Of a stretch of DNA of 64,000 bases, positions 33,204 through 46,904 are shown piece by piece. Under the pieces are notes generated by a model. It was not told where the DNA came from, did no database searches, and worked only from the letters and a program-made list of their open reading frames with translations. Positions within the stretch are counted from its first letter, which is position 1, and every line of letters begins with the position of its first letter. Source of the stretch: Apricaphanius iberus (Eukaryota; Chordata; Actinopteri; Cyprinodontiformes; Aphaniidae). Made by a program: the position numbers and the translations under genes. The DNA is taken from contig JAPXFQ010000063.1 of NCBI GenBank assembly GCA_028564705.1, positions 124,001-188,000 on the forward strand, read 5' to 3'.

Positions 33204-35679
33204 TTTTAAGTAATACCATTTATTTATTTTCATATTTGAACATTTGTTTGATCTTCAGTATATTCTATCCAATTAAGCTTATTCACAGTAGCACTTTGTT
33301 TTTTCTTTTTCAAGAAAATGTACCATTTTCTGGTAAGATGTTAGTTGTATGTTTTTCTATCAAAAAAGCAAAGGAAATTTTATTTGAAATTATTTTATGT
33401 ACCGAGTGAACATATGACTCAGTTTGGTTATATAGGAGATTTGACCTGAGCTCCCTCCCCTTCCATTTACATTATGAGGCATAGAGAATGGGGCACCTAA
33501 TTTTACTGTACTATATTTACCTTCAAGAGTCTCTGTGTTTTATGCTCAAACATTGATAACAAAAAGAGTACCAGCACTTTTTGTTCTCCACTTTAAGCAC
33601 TGCCAATCTGAAATTGCATTTTGTACATGTTTTAGAAAGTTTTTAAAGGGTTTAATTTAATAATTTTGTTATATACATTGAGTTTCTTATGGTTTATAAA
33701 GTAGTATTAAACATCAATTTGTCCAAATGCATAAAAACTCTCAAAGACTTTCACACGTTGTGCATCTTTTTTCAAATTATGATATACACTGTTTTCTGAA
33801 GCATGAAGACTCTGTCAATCACTCTAACTCAGAAAAGACTAGAAGAGTTTCCAAACATTTTATGGTGGATTGTACACTCAATGAGTGAATATTTCAGACG
33901 ATTGTTCGTCAACTACTTTTGTTTATTGTCCTTACTAACATAAGTTAAAGTGATATGTTTATTGCTTCTAGATCATTGATTTCTTTAGGATTTTAGTATT
34001 CACATTTTTTTCTACCAGGAGACACTGCTTGTAACTCAAAAAGTGTGCCTCGTCTAGATCATGGTGGCTATTCTCTCTGTTATTGTACTTTCTTTCCTTA
34101 ATCAGAGTAAAATGTCTCATTTCTTTATTATTTCAAGACACGCACTGAGCCAATTATCTAATCATTACGGCAAAGCAGGTGGTGCACTAATACAAGATAA
34201 TAACACACCTTGGGCATTCTGAGCCATCGCACTGCTAAGGGCTTGCACCGCTCTGAACAAGCCTAATTGGGTTGTGGTACATGGGGAGATATGCACGAGA
34301 GAAAGTCATCATACTTAGGAGAAACTGGAAGACTGGAACTTTTGTGCTTTTTTTTATCAAAGGAGCAAAAGGGACATAAGCTGTAATTTCATGCTCTGTT
34401 TGAAAAAAATCTTTGATTTTTCAGCATATATATTTTGGACGGATTTTAACATATCAGACTGGGACTTAAAATCTGCAAATGTTTCTTTTCATACATGGGG
34501 TATTTCTGTTTTTCTCTGTCCAGTTTTTTTTTTTTTCGGGATAATTTCCCTAGGGCTCCTGGAAGAGCTGGGGAACTGTCCAAGCTGGGGGCGGAGTCAT
34601 GTCCTGCAACTTGTTTGGAGCTCATCACTGTCTTAAAAAGAGCTGGGTGTAAGACCTTCGGGGACTGGCTGTTGCACTTGCTTGGTAAACCTCTAGTCCT
34701 TCGTATTTCGTTACGTTTGTCTTTGTAAGTTCCTCCGAGCTTACCTTATATAACCTACCTGTGCTCTCAAAGGTTTCAGTTATATTTCCTCTTTGTCAGC
34801 ACAATCCAGATTCTCTGTAAACCACAGTCCTTCATTTCATGTCTGACAGCCTTCGAGTTCCTGATTCCTCCTTGTCAACAATCCAGCTTCTTGCAGCCTG
34901 CCTGCCTTCTGTGCTCTGTCCTCATGTACCCTCCTCTGTGTCCTCCTGGAAACGTTCTTGCAGACTTAGTGCAAACATAAAAAAGCACTTCTATGCATGC
35001 AATAAATAAAATGAAAATAGAAACAGAATAAAATTTGAAAGGTAATCTATAATTTAACACAAAATTAGAAGAATACACAAGTTGGAGAGAATTCACCGTA
35101 AACCCAGTTCTAGTTGAAGTTCTGAGTGATCGTTTCTTATACTGTTATGTTTTTTAAAGACCTGCTATCATTACAAAACATTAGTTGATTGTACTATTTA
35201 GCTGAAAAAATGATTGCGCTAATCAGGTGTAGTAAAGATAACTTGGTATGTTTTGTTTAACAATGGGGAGAGGCCTAACTCCAAAATGTTCCTGAACACA
35301 TCACAATCGACCAATCAGGACAGTGGAAAGGAGACCACCAATCAATGACCACACGCTCCACTCAACTTAGAGCAACCCAGCGACACAACCAACCCAACAC
35401 CATTAGAAAGGAGCATATCACACATGATCAGATATCTGACTTTATATTGATACTGGAAATATTTATCATAGTGAAAATAAAATTAAAAAAACAGACATGA
35501 AGAATTGTTATTGTTATTTATTGGTGGAACAATTCTTCTGTATTGTCTGAACTGCATTCTGGTCCATCCGAGTTTTATTCCTCAAGAAAAATCCAGCTCC
35601 AAATGATTTCATTTCAAAACAGATATGGGGAGCCTAAGTCACACCCTTGTCCTTCAGGTCCATGGATTCCCCTGCATAC
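33204..35679. other. Unassigned non-coding DNA
   Basis: No gene recognised. A C/T-rich block runs at 34700-34960. Short frames overlap a T-run near 34525 and have no family motif. Confidence 0.4.
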
Positions 35680-35703
35680 AAAAAAAAAAAAAAAAAAAAA
35701 AAA
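35680..35703 (+). repeat. A24 tract
   Basis: Uninterrupted A run after CCTGCATAC. It may mark an old retroposed 3' end, but nothing upstream was recognised. Confidence 0.9.
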
Positions 35704-36049
35704 GGGAATGAGAGTCAATGGAGCACTAAAATGCGGCATTAATCAAACATATGATGTCCGTGAATTTTAAAGAGTAATCTTGATGCAGAGAAAATGCTGA
35801 TTTTTGACCGGCGGCAAAACTTACTTTAGGTTTTGTTTAAAAACGTTTAGCAGACTACAACTGCAGAAGAAGAAGGAGAGCGAGGGTCGTAGCCTCCAAG
35901 ACAAAGAAAGGTGCATTAAACATGGAGAAAACCACTATAAATCTGACCATGCGGAAAGAGGCAGCTACAGTATGTCGGGGGTAAAACAATCAGTGGAGAA
36001 AGAGCCAGTATGTGGGAGAAGCCCTACAAGCTCTTTGTGAGTGTTATAC

Positions 36050-36330
36050 ATGCTATAGCTAGTGCTATCTCGCATTAACTGCATGATGTAATTTATGCGA
36101 CTTCTGATTTGTATGCATTTAAATTGCGAATTTTTACAATCAAATAAATCCAAAATCACTCGACAAATACAGTATACATGTACATAAGTAGTTATTTAAA
36201 TTGAGGTACAACATATGTGTGATTCAGGACGTAAGACTATACAGACCAGGAAATAACTTTTATTGCTCCATTGACTTCCATTCATACTTTTTTTGGCCAG
36301 GGGACCCATGGGCCGACCAGAAGGAGAGGA
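36050..36330 (+). repeat. Dispersed repeat, copy B
   Basis: Same ordered phrases and orientation as 11060-11286, with an extra insertion of about 20 bases near 36170 (GTATACATGTACATAAG). It lacks the Harbinger-type MITE. A (GATA)n-like stretch lies further on at 36904-36917. Confidence 0.65.
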
Positions 36331-37134
36331 GACTTTACACTTCACTGCATATGAATTTGAATCAGGCTTTCCCATCGGCTCCCTCTGGGTTTCTGACATT
36401 GGCTCACATTTCTGATGTCAGTGTTCTGGCGCTGTGGAATATAAAACAAGCTCGGTCCGGATCACACCTCCATAGCGAGTTGCTAGCAACTCACAAGCAA
36501 TACGCTTAAAACGATACGACTCAGGGCTGCTCGCTTCCTCGAGATAAATATTCAACCTCATAACTGTCCGCCTCTGAGGCAATGGAGCTTGTGTCTCTAT
36601 TGGTTTGCATCTTTCCCAATTCCCCTACTTTCTGTGTGTGTGTCCCACTGAAAAAGTTGCAGGCAATCATGTCAGTTCACAGCGCAGAATCCACCCCCAC
36701 CCTCCCCCTTTGTGTTCTGCCAGGCAAAGCATCATTTACAGGCATTTTTCAAATATAAAATGTGTGCTGATTTTGACTCTTGTAGGTTAACGATTTCCAT
36801 CCAACATCTTACAATTCCACTCTCACTGATAGATGTAAAAAAGAAAGTAATTAATCCAAATTATCTACATTTGGCAGCTACACTACAACAGTCCCATAGT
36901 ATTAATAGATAGATAGATGTGAGATCTTGTGCATACACTGTGCAACGTCTGTATAAGGCCATCAAATCGCTCAATATGGACGAAAGTTGATGCTTTAAAA
37001 TTAAAACCCAGTTGCTTGAACTTTTTGTAGTCCGTGTCAGCACGTCTGCGTGCAGGTGGGGATTTCTCTGTTGCTAGTTGTTTACAACATGCAGGATCAT
37101 TTCGAGAGAGTTGCTTGGATTTTTTTAATTTATA
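36331..37134. other. Unassigned non-coding DNA
   Basis: No gene recognised. It may hold the decayed start of the Harbinger element that follows. Confidence 0.4.
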
Positions 37135-37430
37135 AAGCCAAACAACGGCGGTGTGAGGCGCTTTTGCGACGTGTGTGGAGTTTGGAGAGTTTCACCATTT
37201 GCTCCTTGAACTGAATATAGATGAGGGTTGGTTTCAGCGCCATTTTCTGTCTGTCCCGTGCCCATTTTGATGACCTCCTGATGTCCGTGCAAAGAGTCGC
37301 TTATTGCTTCACCCCCCACATCTGCTTCCCCAAAGTTACGTTTTCCCAACTAAACGCAGCAGCTGCACAGAAGGTCCGTGGACGCGCTGATGACCGTGAC
37401 TTGCTGCATGGCATCTTGACACCCTCTTGA
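37135..37430 (+). pseudogene. N-terminal fragment of PIF/Harbinger transposase
   Basis: One frame reads EFGEFHHLLLELNIDEGWFQ and RHFLSV before a stop. Another frame carries SRAHFDDLLMSVQR. Harbinger transposases have this order near the N-terminus: a GE(F/Y)..L..EL segment, then FqryFRMs..qFd.LL, ahead of the DDE domain. The DDE catalytic domain is not visible downstream and the frame changes at least once, so the gene is dead. A basic stretch just upstream (QRRCEALLRRVW) would fit the preceding part of the protein. Confidence 0.62.
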
Positions 37431-38860
37431 TGCGTAGATACCATAGACTTTGCATTTGATCTAGCTGCCCTGCAGCCTGGACGCGCTGACTGGTGCGAAA
37501 GCGGCATAAGGAGGACATCTGTGCAGTGAATTTGGATGTGCCCCTACTCATGGCACACCACCTCATATGGAGCCGTCTCAACCATCCTGTTTTAAAAAAA
37601 AAAATAACAACCTTCTCCATAGTCCTCTGCCTCATTGTCCTTTCATCCTAAATTGCTGCAACAGTATTGAATTGGTACATCTGCCAAAAACAACTCATCA
37701 AGCATGGAACTGCTACAGACTGCTGTCGCTCCATGTTTATTTACCTTTCACTGTACTGTGAGGTTTCGCCCACCAAACGAAGAAGTGCAGCACCACCACA
37801 GCACCACCATAGCGCTACCACACGCGAGAGGTCAAATATGCAATTCTTTAAAAATCACTTTCAGATTTAAGAGCATTGCATTCATTTTCAAGGGGCTCAC
37901 TTCCTGCCATTGTTATTCTGGGAGGGCTTCTAGTTGTCCCGTGTCGATAGACGCTGATTTTCCAGAGTCCATAATCAAAACACAAATCCCACATGCTCAT
38001 TTTAAAGCAACACCGGACAGCGGATACCGGGTGCAAACAATGCCTGACAGCAAGGTTGCGTTAGTGTCTATAGGTAAACTGTGAAAGAGAACTGACAGCC
38101 ATAAATGTCAAAAGTAGTTTGCTTCCAACAGAGCACAAGTCACATCTTTTATATTCATAGCTTTTAATTCACCTTCTAACACTGCCATGGCATTTTTCTT
38201 TTATTACATTAGCAACCTCGAAGGGCATGTTGCTGTGTTACTGCCCTTGTGTTTTTTTTTTTTTCTTCTTTTTTTTTTTTGACTGACGTGGCGGTTATGA
38301 GCAACGATAGCTGGCAGGGCTCAGAGGGAGCGTCTAAATGAACTGACACAAGCTCCTCACACCAAACCTACTGACAGCATTGTTATACTAAGGATTTTAT
38401 ATAGAATGATGAGCTCTGGAAAAATCGATGTGATTGATGCACAGCACTTGCCACATAATTCTTAGTGTTTAGGTTTGAATGTTCACATAGAGGGGTTGAT
38501 GGCTGCCACTTGGTTCACATGAGATTGTTTATGCACTTTCAGTTTGGCTTTAAAAGAGGAAATTTGAGTTTTACATGAATTTAAATATATTCCGACATCC
38601 TGTCCAAAAGTAGTTTGTAATTATTTAGGAAAATGTCAGTTGTGAACAGCCAAACCCCGCAGCACAAGGAGCCTGGCAGCTGGACTCAGTCTAAGACAAC
38701 AAGGAGTTATTCTATCTTGATCGGAAGTTGTCGTGATTTCCCCTCTGGTCTTTCTGTACAGGCATGTTCTCAATTGAATCTATTGCTTTTTCTTTCTTCA
38801 GTGTTTTCTTAATGACTTACCCTAATTAGTAAAAAAAAAAAATTGTCTAGACTGGATTTT
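37431..38860. other. Unassigned non-coding DNA
   Basis: T-rich tracts occur at about 38250-38280. No gene recognised. Short frames lack family motifs. Confidence 0.4.
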
Positions 38861-39510
38861 TCAAGTTACACCAGTGCTCAGATGCCTTGAAAAAAATTCA
38901 AATTGATTAAACTTTTGAACATTTTGCCCTGTTACAAACTACAGCCTCAATGTAATATGAAATTTGTGTGATAGACCTACAGCAAGTAGTGTGTTTAAGA
39001 AGAAAATAGAATATTTGATATATTTTTTGTAAGCATCAGTTTTCAATTTTTGCTGTAAATCTTCAGTTAAATTTATGTCTGGAATGTGACTTTCATTGTT
39101 GCCAGTGCTGTGCATGAAGGTCTTCATATTTCTAGAACTATGAACTGACCAATTATCTTTTTATGTGATCAATTTGAAAGGTGTAAATCCCAGCCTGACA
39201 TCAGTTAATACCGCTTTCTTCAGGGTTTTCTGAAAGTCGTACACTGTTTTTCAGCAGCAAAGTTTGGATCGTTCATGCAAAGAGAGCTGCAGCATTTTAC
39301 TTTCGAGGTGGGCACTGAGTGACTGTTGAGTGTCTGTACATGATTTAAGGACAGTAGAGACAAAGTTCAAAGGTAGCAAAAACAAGAGAAGTTTTTGATT
39401 CCATAGTGAGCCATCAACTAAAAAGAAGCATCCCCAAACCGTGATGCTGCTACCTTTGTGTACAGTGTTCTTAGGGTGATGGGCAGTGTTAATTAACCTC
39501 GTTTTCCAGA
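38861..39510 (-). mobile_element. Decayed Tc1-type element
   Basis: The left end has AACATTTTGCCCTGTTACAA and GTGTGATAGACCTACAGCAA, the same terminal family as 57.5 kb. On the minus strand at about 39490-39420 a frame contains HHPKNTVHKGSSITVWGCFF, matching the Tc1 'TVKHGGGS.MVWGCF' box between the first and second catalytic Asp. The other catalytic motifs are not readable. The right side stops where the RT fragment begins. Confidence 0.7.
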
Positions 39511-39537
39511 TGACCGCAGATGACAGCTTCCACTGCA

Positions 39538-39925
39538 GATTTGAAAGACACATCTCCCACCAACTCATCTACAGCTCACTCTGAGTTGAGAGCCCCCCAT
39601 GTGCCAATCACCCACCTCTCCACAGAGTCCCTACCTGGACATAAGATCTCAAAGGAAGGTGTTAATAGGCTCTTTCAGCATGAGAAGAACAAGAAAGCTC
39701 TAGGACCTGACAGTCTCCCCTTGCCTGAGAGCCTATGCAGAGCAACTGGTCCACATCTTTATTCAGAACTTTAACAAGTCTGGAGCTTTGTGAGATTCCC
39801 TCCTGTTTCAAGCTTCTCACTATCATTATTACCCAAGAAAAGTACCATCAAGGGGTTAAATGACTACATGTCAAATGTCCTGGTGTCTGTGGTCATAAAA
39901 TTCCTTGAGCAAGTAATGTTTAGGG
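39538..39925 (+). pseudogene. Reverse transcriptase fragment of a CR1/Rex-type LINE
   Basis: Readable pieces in order: HKISKEGVNRLFQHEKNKKA, ALGPDSLPLPESLC, then FPPVSSFSLSLLPKKSTIKG and LNDYMSNVLVSVVIKFLEQV. They match the RT start of CR1/Rex/Babar LINEs: V...F..LN..KA.GPDGI...LK.CA, W....V.P..KK, LNDYRPV.LTSV..K..E. Frame changes and loss of the YADD region make it dead. It directly adjoins the Tc1 relic. Confidence 0.75.
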
Positions 39926-42289
39926 AATCTGAAGAACATCACAACACCCTTGCTGGAAACGTTGCAGTTTAACTGGAGACTAACCCAAGGTCTTGTTTGT
40001 TGACTAATGTCAAAGTGAATTGGGGCAAGCGGGCTAAAATGGAGAGTCATAAAGGCATGGGAAATCAATTTCAAGAAGGTGTGGCTTTGTAAGTGTAAGT
40101 GGCCCAGGTGGGTAACACTTAAAGAACTAAAATATATTTGATCGAGTGGAGAGCAGCTGTGCAATTAAAAGGGGAGCAATAATGAATTTAGCCAAGATTT
40201 ATTACAGCAGACAGATAAAACTTGGCAAGGGACCAGTCCAATAAAATACTAAAAAAAAGGAAGATGTCCATAAAAGTCCCACCGGGCAGCTAAAATCTCA
40301 TTGGAAAATGTTGGCGAGTGGGTGCAGGTTCTCCAGTGCTGGTGGCTCAGCCTGGCTATGTCGTCACCTCCAGGCGACGTGGACCTGAAACAGGTAAAGC
40401 AGGCGGCAGTATCTCGCTCGTTGCTAATTCTGTAGATCACCAGAATTCGACGTGGTACTTACTCTGCCCACTGCGTCGTAGCGTGCCGTCTATCCCTGCC
40501 TTGTCAGCCACTCAGCAATTCCTCTGCAACCACACTGTCAGTCTGCTTCCTGGTCTCCTGCTTGGATCTTCCTTGACCTCTGAAATAAGGAGTAAGCTCC
40601 TCCTTCCTGTCCTGTACACCGTCTCCCTACCCTCAGTCTTTTAGCAGCCATTGGCTATCTGGTGTAGTCAATGGCTGTCACTCAAAACAACACCACCTGC
40701 AGTCAATGTTAATCAGTCATGGGGAATAACAAGTAAAACATGCAATTAACACAATTCACAACAAAACCAACTGACAAATACACACAAAAATAAGGCCCCA
40801 TGACATAAGGACAAATATCGCTATTGTAAGTAGTATTTTTTTAGTAAATGGTTACAAATTGTTAAGTGGGAGCACTTGCACAGATTATGCTTTGAAAACT
40901 GATTTAATTGTTTAACAGTCTGCAATTTTTTTTTACATGTAAAATATTAATGTAGCGCCCCTACCAAGTAGCTAAATGTTTAACTGATTAAAGGCAAAAG
41001 AGGTAGTACTTTGGTCGGGGCCCTGGGAACTTTTAATTTTTTCAAAATTATTATCCGTATTACCAATCTGTTAGAAGATACACTTTTTTAAATTATTTAC
41101 CTTTTCTTTACTAATTTAAATGCTCTTTAATGGCGGTGCCTCCACTTAGTAGGAAAAACGTTAGGTTCAACCCACCAAGAATTTATCCTAAAATGTTTTT
41201 GGACTTTTTATACTTACTAAAAATATCAAATACCTCAAAGTAAATTAAAGATAACTTGGACACAGAATTTAAATTTTTTATTTAAATTTAGTAAAAGGGA
41301 AAAAATAGAATCACATACAACAGGAAATTAAAATTTGACAAAACAATTTCACAGTTTACTCTCACAATGATATCAGCTCAAACCATGCTCTTCATCTCAC
41401 TTTTAGTAATAATAATTTCTGACAGTACTACTTAAATTTTATCTCTAACCGAAATGTACCCGTTGCAGGCCTGAATCGAAGCTCGGGTGCGTAGTGGCCC
41501 AAAACGAAAACAGCCCCTTCACTCAGTGAGCAAATAAAATAAAAGCACGTGCATTGTTCAAGTTAGTTTTTGTACTCACAAATCCTTAGAGTTCAGTTTG
41601 GATGGGGAAAGAGAAGATGTTGGAATCCCTTCAATGTGCATCCTAACAAACGAGTAGGCAAGATGATGGTCACACGGACGCCAAGCGCCTCCTCGACAGC
41701 ACCCTCAGAGGTCACAGCAAATGGTTTAACAGGGAACCTCCAGCAGGTCCAAAGATTAGCTCTTGGTCCACTGTACACATTAAAAGCTTTCAGTCCCAAT
41801 ATATGGTTATAATTAACTCATATTTGCTCCTTATTGATGCTATAAGAGCAATAATGTTAGCACTTAACATTAATTGCTACAACTTCGAAACGAAAGCTAC
41901 AAAGCATTAACACACTAGAATGCTGGTTGCATTTAGCATTGCTTCATTTTTTAACACCGTGCATCGTTCTGACACAGCACAAAGCATTAAAACATGGAAA
42001 TTACCTTTCACATACTTCTTAAAAGTCCAATACAAATCGGCAACTCTGCATTAACCGTAGTAAAGGACTGCTCTCCATACTTTTTATCACACTCCAGCTC
42101 ATCCGTGCGCTCTCACCTGCTTAGCTCGCTCTCATGCTCACTCTCTTAGCCGCGTTAGTCCCACCCACTCGACTCTGATTGGTCAGCACACAATGCTCTA
42201 TCCAATGCAACACAAAAGAAAACAAGATTGACGCAACAACATCACCTGAGAGTAGGTTGTGAACACTCCACGCCGTAGCCAGGTACATT
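39926..42289. other. Unassigned non-coding DNA
   Basis: No gene recognised. Frames at 40318-40644 and 41570-41812 are not family-like. Confidence 0.4.
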
Positions 42290-42500
42290 GTAGGCCCTGT
42301 CCCAATACCCGCACTTGCACCCTTGTGCATTTCAATTGCGCGTTCCCGTTGAGGGGCGCAAGTGCGTAGGGTTTCCCGATTCTCCAGAGCGGAGAATCCG
42401 GCCCCTGGCCCCGCCTCTTTTGTACCCTCGCTCCGCACTTCTCTGAAGCCCGCAACGGTGCGGACTTCAGTGAAGGGTATTACCCACAATCCATTGCTGC
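42290..42500. repeat. GC-richer block resembling a fish MITE end
   Basis: GCCCTGTCCCAATACCCGCA, then repeated GCGCAAGTGCG and CCCGCA-type motifs and GGAGAATCCGG stem sequences, inside AT-rich DNA. It resembles one end of a common 'CCCTGTCCCAATAC' miniature transposon. The other end was not found. Confidence 0.4.
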
Positions 42501-45389
42501 GTGTGAAATTCTGTGACAAAACGGCAACAAACGGTTCCAGCTGCTTCTCCTACAAATTTATTTTCAAGTTTAAGGGCGTCAGTTAGTTCTTAAAATTGCC
42601 TGTGACAATATCAATAAACCGGAGTCTGGTTTGAAGATCGCTATAGATGAAATATTAATAATAAATTGACGAACTTGTGGAACATTCACTGAACATAGTA
42701 AAAACGACTTAACATATTTTAGTCACAAAAAAAAAATATTTTTACTTTAACATTTAAGAGATTAATTTTTTTTATAACCAGAACTATGATATTTGTCATA
42801 TTTATTCACCCTTTTTTTAATAAAACAAATCCTGCGTTTAACTTTTATAAGTTTTGATTCACTTTCATTTACTAAGTTTGTACTACATTGCACAGTTCAA
42901 ACTGGGCTACAATAATAAAAAATCCAGACAGCTGTTGTAAGGCTAATAGTTTTGTTATTTTTTTCCTAGTAAACTGTTACTTCCTCAGTGTTAAGTCATT
43001 GAATTACAGGCATATAATTAGGGTAACAGCTCAAAAAACTTTTTTAATAGCACTGCCCCATATCCACATCGAACTGTATCAGATTGAAACTGATCACATC
43101 AGATTTGATTGTGATAATTTATTCCAACTCTTGAGAATCAGAATCAAATGGATTCTTGACATTTCCCCAAACCTACATTAAAGGTAGTCTGTTTGAAGAG
43201 TGGTATTGATATTTTATATTTATCATTTGAAATTTAAGGAGAAGTCATTTTTCTTATTATAGATCACGCTAAGCGATTGACGGCAGCAAAAAATCATGGG
43301 CATAATCTATTTTTACTCATCAAATTTTAAAATTATGAAATAGTAAATAATATTTATTAGGGCTGTCATAATTACAGCTGAATATTTATCCCATTGAAGT
43401 GATCAGAAATTGGAAAGGCTCTCAGCAAACTCCTGATCCGCCTGCTATCGCTTCAGCGGGACACAATCCCGCAGATGCAGCGCATGTTACATTAATGCAC
43501 CAGTGGCTGGTATGACACCAGGCTTCTTGGAGCGCATCTATGATGTGCCAACTGGTCCAATGCCTCTGAAAAACTCTTCCATCCGTTGTCAGGTCCCGGT
43601 TACTGGGAGGCATTGGATACGGTGTCCAGGTCTGATATAATGCTTAGACGCTCTTATGGAATATTTTTTCATTTAGTTACGTCTACTCCATGTGTAAAGT
43701 TGAATATGTCTCTGCGTCTTCACTAAGTAGTATGGGGCGTAAATAGTAATCAGTCAAAATGGCCAATAGCGATCAGATTTTTGTGTCACAGTTTTAAAAA
43801 GTGGTAAAATACATAAAATATTAGGTTAACACCACCCAAGACTCTGATACACAAGGCTAGGGCAGGTTACTTGACGAGAAGGTTCCTCTGCTGGCAAAAG
43901 TGGAAATGACTTCAATAAAAACCAAAACTTTTAATTTCAGTGAACAAGTGTTTTGGAATTCTGTGGGGCTGCCGTTGACACTTTCATAAGAGAACTTGAA
44001 AGTAAAAAGTATTTAAAAGTATTTTTGTGACAACAGAACTACATGCTTTAGAATTGAAACGGGTTTTGCATGATATGTCTCCTTTTAAATATTATTGTGT
44101 GTAGGTTAAATCTGTAAAATGCTTGTAACCCAACTCAAAATCAGCCAATAAATTGGGATAACACTTTAAATGTAGATTGATCCACAAATCATTTTGGGTC
44201 TTAAAATATCTGTTAAAACTCCTGGAAAAGTTTAATTGGAAAGCTGTATCAACTCTCTCAATATTCTGAGAATTATGGTAACTAACTAGTCCCATGTAGT
44301 TGCATACTATTTAGCATAGAAAACAATGGATATAAGGAGAGTTTTTACCAAAACAGCTTTCCATAAAGGGCCGTTTCACAGTTGCAAGCTTTAATTTTTT
44401 TTCTCTTCGCGCACCTCAACATTAAATGTCAGAGCAATCAGTCAGCTGTGTTTGAAAGGTAAAATAGGGTGGCGCGGAAAGGACTACTATTATACAGAGG
44501 AAAGCTCAAACAGGCGGCCAAACCATTTTTGCTTTTGTGCAAAAAATGAGGACCAAAACAGCTAAAGAGGACAATGGAACCGATAAGACAACATGTTGAA
44601 CTTTCCCTGCAAACCACCATTCGAGTTAGTTTATCTAGTCAATGGTGTGATGTTGTGGCAGCAAACATAACATGTCATTTTAATAAAAATGATGATGCAA
44701 CAACACATAACAGGGACACTTTGTCTCAAAGCTCCTAAGAGTTAGAAGGAAAATCCAGGATGAAGCAAAATGAGCTCACAAGTCCAAAGTGGGCAGGCTT
44801 TTTTATTGGGTTAATATTATAAATTAGTACAAATATATTGAAGAGCATGGTGTAGACCTGCTACAAAAAAGCACCCCACAATGCTAGATGATTCAGCACT
44901 ACAATAATAAAACTGAAGTGAACTAATCAAAGGCTTTGCAAAAATTGGAGACTTGTGCTGAGAATTATACTTAAAAAAAAGAAGAGAATCAGTGTCTGAA
45001 CCAGAGTCAGAAGTGTTGAGAGGATGTATTTTGTCAGTATAAAAGAAATATGTGTTGACATGCATCCATTAATTCCAATAAAACACTTTCCATGCCCAAA
45101 TTGTAGTTTGCCCTGTTATATATTTCCTTAAAAGTAGGAAAATAAATACACAAGGTCCATACTTGAAAGAGAATAGAATGAAAGTAATATAAATGAAGCC
45201 TGGATGTTTTGGCAATGAAAATATCTAAATTGGTTAAGTCACATGTTTACCATATTAAATGCACTAAAGCTTTACGGAATATTATATTTTATTGTGGCAG
45301 GTGCAGCAAATGAGATTAGGGAAAGTAGAGGAAGTGTGAACAAGAAAACATCCCTGCTGGATGGGGAGAGTTAGTCCAGATGATGCTCA
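42501..45389. other. Unassigned non-coding DNA
   Basis: No gene recognised. The small minus-strand frame at 43422-43613 has no motif I recognise. Composition is AT-rich. Confidence 0.4.
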
Positions 45390-45772
45390 AAGTCACTGAG
45401 CATCCTCCATGCTGTCTCTTCTCTGTCTTCTCAGACCCCCAGACAGTCGTGGCAGATTACTGCTTGTTCTGAGCCACGTTCAGCCAGAGGTTTCTTCCTG
45501 TTAAAGGGGAATTTTTCCTCTCCACTGTTGCTACATGCTTGCTCAGTATGAGGGTTTGCTGAGGAATTGCTGTGGATGGAGTCTGCATGGTCCGGGCAAA
45601 ACCTCACGCCGATGACTCAACGCAATCTGCTGGGATTCCTTACATAGAAAACTTAACTGATTGGAATGTTTGTATAATTGTATTGAGATGACTTTTGTTG
45701 TAAAATGCCTTGAGATGACATTTGTTGTGAAATGGCGCTATATGAATAAAAGTGAATTGAATTGAAAACAGT
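45390..45772 (+). mobile_element. L2-type LINE 3' untranslated end
   Basis: CTTCTCAGACCCCCAGACAG, AGAGGTTTCTTCCTGTTAAA, TTTTTCCTCTCCACTGTTGC, TGAGGGTTTGCTGAGGAATT, GTTTGTATAATTGTATTGAG and an AAAGTGAATTGAATTGAAAA ending. This is the longest copy in the window of the terminus seen at 4812. It has no coding part. Confidence 0.8.
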
Positions 45773-46014
45773 CTACTTGGGGACTGATAACAGTGGTAGC
45801 AGCTCAAAATATAGATTCTGATATTGTTAATGTATGTGTTATAAAGAATATCATAGATTTGAACACATGCTGAAATAAATCAATTAATGGAGCAGTTAAC
45901 CCTTATTTATATTGAGTAGAACATTTTATAGAAAATAATCATCTATATTACAAGGCTTTACAGTGTGCTGATGTAGCTTTACAATGTAAGGTTATAATTA
46001 CATGACTTTAATTA
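45773..46014. other. Unassigned AT-rich DNA
   Basis: Nothing recognised. Confidence 0.45.
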
Positions 46015-46391
46015 AGGATTCAATGATACCACTTTTCTCAAAACGATACACTGATACTTGGATCTGAGTACTTGCCGATACAGAGTAGTCCTACCAAGGC
46101 TGATAGTTCTACTACACAAAAAAAATCAATAAATTAGAAGACAGTTTTTAATTTCTTTACTTAAATTGAATAAAGTTAACTGAAACATTAATTTCAATAA
46201 AAAGTAGAATAATAAAAATTGACCACAAAACTAAAATTTAAAGTGAAAAATAAACACTTTCTGTGAAATTGTTATAGAGATTCCACATTTTAAGTATGAG
46301 TTCATGGTAACCTATAGGTTAACTTTAAACCCTACGAGCACAATAGAACAGGATCAGCCCCGATACCAGTACCGGTATTGGTGCGTCCCTA
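46015..46391. mobile_element. hAT-like MITE, degenerate
   Basis: Left end AAGGATTCAATGATACCACT and, read from the right, AGGGACGCACCAATACCGGT are imperfect inverted partners. Inner phrases GATACACTGATACTTGGATC and CTTGCCGATACAGAGTAG are the usual companions of such ends. The 8-base flanks (TTTAATTA / AATTTTAA) are similar but not identical, so a target duplication is only suggested. Confidence 0.6.
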
Positions 46392-46904
46392 ATTTTAACA
46401 AAAATAGGTTTTGATATAAAGTGGTCCGTTCTGAGGCATCAAACTCCAGGGCTCAAAATAAGTCCCACCCCGGACCTGAACACACTCTTGCTTTAGGGTG
46501 GAAATTCACGCAAAAATGTTTCCAATACAGTAATGCTAAGAAAAGTTTCATGTCTTTTTTGATCAGATGAAATAGCATTATTTATCGTTATAGTCATCCT
46601 AAATATGTTATATTTATAGCCTCTGATCTTCAGCATGCAAAGTAACTGTTGTAAGCCTATCATTTATACATCAACTTCCTTGAAGGTGGTTCATGTTTGA
46701 TCCTCTAGTAAAGAAAACCCTAATTATTATTATTTTTATTTTTTTTTTCATTTTCCCCCTTCATATAAGGACCGAAACTCAAAAAACACGTTTCATTTTT
46801 AATCAAATCAAATTACGCAACATATATTTAGCTGCAGCTACAAATATATCATAGGTATATCATATCTATCAAAAGTATGCAGATTTTGCTCTCTTCTTAT
46901 ATTA

